64,000 nt of DNA from the NCBI RefSeq assembly GCF_011043555.1, contig NZ_JAAKGS010000006.1, positions 186,001 through 250,000 on the forward strand, written 5' to 3'. Positions 61,864 through 64,000 of the stretch are shown piece by piece. Under the pieces are notes generated by a model. The model worked only from the letters and a program-made list of their open reading frames with translations, was not told the origin of the DNA and ran no database searches. This stretch comes from Sphingobacterium sp. SGR-19. GTDB lineage: Bacteria > Bacteroidota > Bacteroidia > Sphingobacteriales > Sphingobacteriaceae. How positions within the stretch are numbered: the stretch's first letter is position 1; every line of letters begins with the position of its first letter. The position numbers and the translations under genes are program-made.

Positions 61864-63936
61864 TCAAAAACGATAGGATAACGCAGTCAAAAACGACCTT
61901 CCCTCCCTCGGATAGCCTAAAGCCAAATAATAATCTTTGTCTAATAAATTTCGCACTCTTAAATCCAACGAAACACCACGATAAACCGGAACAGAGAACT
62001 TCGCATGTAATAAGGCAAAATCTGGTGCTTCATCCCCTGTACTTGTCATATATCGCTGCCCATAATACTCGATGCTTGCTAGAAAAGCCGATTTAATCTT
62101 TGGAATATCAATTTTAGTATACCCTATAGCTTTGTGATTTGGTACATCTATAAATTTCTCATCATTTCCGGTTTTGTCCTTTAATGCAATAAAACTATAA
62201 TTAGCACCCACACTTAAAAATGATAAAGGGTCGTATTCAAAAGCGAGTTCATATCCTTGAAACACTGCTTTTCCGATATTGACATTTTGATTAATTGGAT
62301 TGCCATTGTCCAGTTCACCGACTGTCCGAACTAAGATAGCATCATGGATGTCATTCACAAAACCAGATACCTCGTAATGAAATAAGGATCCTATTTCCCC
62401 GGAATAGGTCAGGTCAAATACCCACGCATACTCCGATTTTAGTCCGGGATTAGGCACTTGGCTCCCGAATCGACTTGAATATCGTTCTTTTTGCGAAGCA
62501 AAACGGGTTCTTTTTGAAGCAGATAACGTGATTTTATGGTTATCAACAGGTTCGACAACCAAACCTCCCTTGTAGTCAAACGTCTGATTTGAACCTGTCG
62601 GAAAATCAAATAGCACGTCGCGCTCACCTGTATTATAATGTGTGCCGTATTCCTGTGCTTTGGTATTCCTTCTGGTATTGTAAGACAACCCCAAAATACC
62701 TTTTACAGATGAATTTAGCACGATAACATCTTCCACCCCTACAAAAAAAGTATGATCATTATATTCCTGAACGGGTTCTCCCGCCTTAAAATTCTGCTCA
62801 ATCTCCAAACGCTCTGCAATTTCGCGATTATGCTCCCGGTGCACATCAAATTTTTGATTTAAGGAAAACGTAATAAGGTTATTTTTAATAGCCTCCGAAG
62901 TAAGATTTATTATTCCTCCAAATGTATAATCATCATATACACTCGAGAAAGAAGAGTTTTTATTTTGCAATAGATATTCGTTATCGTCATACTGCCTCAT
63001 CTCATTAAAATAGGTATCATAATATCCTGTCACATGTAAAAAAGTCTTTTCCGCAAGCAACGTTTTTGTTTTGAAATAAGCGCTCTTTTTATCATAAACA
63101 GGATAATCTCTCCAATTGCTATTTCCGGTCAGCAGTACATTTGGAGAAATAGCTTTATTTGCATTTTGATAAATAAAACTCAGGGAATATTCATCTGTTT
63201 CGTTTGGTGTATAGCCAACTTTTCCGCTCAATTTGATATCTTGAGAAGAAGCGTGGTTTCTTTTTCCTGCGTCCTGTAAACTGCTGTTCGTTGGTTCAAA
63301 TTTATTAGATAGCACAAAATCTTTTCTGTCCAAAATAGAAACAGAACCGAGTGCGTAATACGTGTTTTGTCTAGTCCCCACATTAAAAGAAGAAAAATAT
63401 CCATTTGCGGCATCGCCTTTTGCCGATATTAAGCCAGATTGCCCGTTGATATCTAGTTTTTTTATCGGTTTTTTGGAAATGATATTGACGGCACCGCCCA
63501 TGGTATTTGGTCCGTATTGCACCGATACCAAACCTTTATCTACGGAAATGCCTTCTATATCAAATGTATTAAATCTACTCAAATCAAAAGTCCCGTCGTA
63601 AGGGGTATAAATGGGAATGCCATCATAAAAAACAGGCGTCCGCAGGGAATTAAAACCTCTTACCATAATACTGCCCTCATTCCTAGCTCCAAGCTGCGTA
63701 ATGCTAACACCAGGCAATAAATTGACGGCTTCAACCACATTGTGCTTGTTAAAGTTCTGTATCTGCGTTGCCGAAACGCGGTTGATCAGTCCTTTGTCAG
63801 ATCCTTTCCCAAAAATGATAATTTCCTGAATAGCATAATAGAGGCTTGTACTATCATCCGGTTCAACCTGTCCAAAAGTATCTTGTACAAATAAACAAAT
63901 CAGAGAAGCCGTCAGTATCTCAAAAACTCTTTTCAT
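61864..63936 (-). CDS. TonB-dependent outer-membrane receptor
   Basis: The 690-residue outer-membrane transporter has a signal peptide (EILTASLICLFVQDTFGQ), a TonB-box-like segment (IQEIIIFGKGSD) and the plug domain (VVEAVNLLPGVSITQLGARN, GSIMVRGFNSLRTPVFYDGI, VQYGPNTMGGAVNIISKKPI). It continues as a 22-strand barrel ending FLTALSYRF. There is no N-terminal carboxypeptidase-like domain or SusD partner, so siderophore, cobalamin or copper-type import is more likely than glycan import. The gene is followed by the oxidoreductase genes on the same strand. Confidence 0.92.
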   Translation of the reverse strand: MKRVFEILTASLICLFVQDTFGQVEPDDSTSLYYAIQEIIIFGKGSDKGLINRVSATQIQNFNKHNVVEAVNLLPGVSITQLGARNEGSIMVRGFNSLRTPVFYDGIPIYTPYDGTFDLSRFNTFDIEGISVDKGLVSVQYGPNTMGGAVNIISKKPIKKLDINGQSGLISAKGDAANGYFSSFNVGTRQNTYYALGSVSILDRKDFVLSNKFEPTNSSLQDAGKRNHASSQDIKLSGKVGYTPNETDEYSLSFIYQNANKAISPNVLLTGNSNWRDYPVYDKKSAYFKTKTLLAEKTFLHVTGYYDTYFNEMRQYDDNEYLLQNKNSSFSSVYDDYTFGGIINLTSEAIKNNLITFSLNQKFDVHREHNREIAERLEIEQNFKAGEPVQEYNDHTFFVGVEDVIVLNSSVKGILGLSYNTRRNTKAQEYGTHYNTGERDVLFDFPTGSNQTFDYKGGLVVEPVDNHKITLSASKRTRFASQKERYSSRFGSQVPNPGLKSEYAWVFDLTYSGEIGSLFHYEVSGFVNDIHDAILVRTVGELDNGNPINQNVNIGKAVFQGYELAFEYDPLSFLSVGANYSFIALKDKTGNDEKFIDVPNHKAIGYTKIDIPKIKSAFLASIEYYGQRYMTSTGDEAPDFALLHAKFSVPVYRGVSLDLRVRNLLDKDYYLALGYPREGRSFLTALSYRF

Positions 63937-63955
63937 ATTACATTACTATATGTTT

Positions 63956-63972
63956 AGATATCCTTGATATCT
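63956..63972. promoter_or_regulatory. Palindrome upstream of the TonB-dependent receptor
   Basis: AGATATC (63956-63962) and GATATCT (63966-63972) are perfect arms with a three-base spacer, 20 bases before the receptor ATG. It could be an operator for a metal-responsive regulator, but no such gene is seen. Confidence 0.4.
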
Positions 63973-64000
63973 GCCAAGTACACTTCACCACTTTTCTCAA

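Noticed and set aside
1..64000. CRISPR array, prophage or transposase genes
   Set aside because: No regularly spaced direct repeats, integrase, transposase or phage structural genes were seen.

Overview
The window looks like a chromosomal segment of a Bacteroidota bacterium, most likely family Sphingobacteriaceae. Supporting signs are moderate GC, promoters of the TTG-N19..21-TAnnTTTG type, an lpxD/lpxC(-fabZ) arrangement, a PorX-type response regulator with a PglZ domain, a GroEL with a GGM tail, a miaB / sigma-54 activator / LptE / SecG gene order, DUF3127 and DUF2752 proteins, and ECF sigma factors paired with membrane anti-sigma-like proteins. There is no phage, transposase, CRISPR array or rRNA. 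One tRNA (Glu, UUC) is present.

Layout. 1-3.3 kb: lipid A genes (lpxC partial, lpxD) and an HD phosphohydrolase, on the minus strand. 3.6-5.6 kb: porX-like gene and tsaE. 5.6-7.7 kb: ECF sigma / anti-sigma-like / outer-membrane-barrel operon with a recognisable ECF-type promoter. 7.7-11.4 kb: an orphan ABC ATPase, a TlpA-like thioredoxin, an esterase-like hydrolase and an alanine-dehydrogenase-like protein. 11.5-15.8 kb: polysaccharide nucleotide-sugar dehydratase, TPR membrane protein, ribH, a secreted protein, tRNA-Glu. 15.9-31 kb is the most distinctive part. A DUF389 membrane protein, two tandem-domain universal stress proteins, a DUF4142 protein, three small proteins (two acidic and disordered-looking) and an MscS-type channel adjoin a tightly packed minus-strand signalling cluster: response regulator/PAS/histidine kinase, CHASE3-HAMP-GAF hybrid kinase with three receivers, response regulator, CheR, CheB, response regulator. 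No chemoreceptor or CheA is present.

31-46.4 kb is mostly housekeeping on the minus strand: DUF2752 and GYF/CD225-like membrane proteins, groEL-groES, secG, TPR protein, lptE, sigma-54 activator, miaB, OmpA lipoprotein, rlmD, TetR regulator, pheS, ssb, mutY. 46.5-50 kb: an M23 peptidase flanked by two related palindromes, then an operon of three exported phosphodiester-acting enzymes (endonuclease/exonuclease/phosphatase fold, NAGPA-like glycosidase, GDPD). 50-52.4 kb: HD hydrolase, THUMP rRNA methyltransferase, DUF3127. 53-58 kb is accessory: an ECF sigma factor with an anti-sigma protein that carries a TonB-like C-terminal domain, a frameshifted Sel1-repeat remnant, two exported proteins of unknown role (one with a Cys-rich CFL box), and two tandem PAS-LuxR paralogues. 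58-64 kb: YeiH-type transporter, TIGR01777 epimerase, FAD oxidoreductase and a TonB-dependent receptor.

Two intervals exceed 300 bases without an intact gene: 42644-43086 (repeat-derived, palindromic DNA) and 54361-54887 (a long inverted repeat plus the Sel1 pseudogene). Several short non-coding elements recur inside the window. Several housekeeping genes have the promoter -7 box only 4-8 bases upstream of their ATG, suggesting leaderless or nearly leaderless mRNAs. All functional calls rest on reading motifs by eye; no database search was possible.
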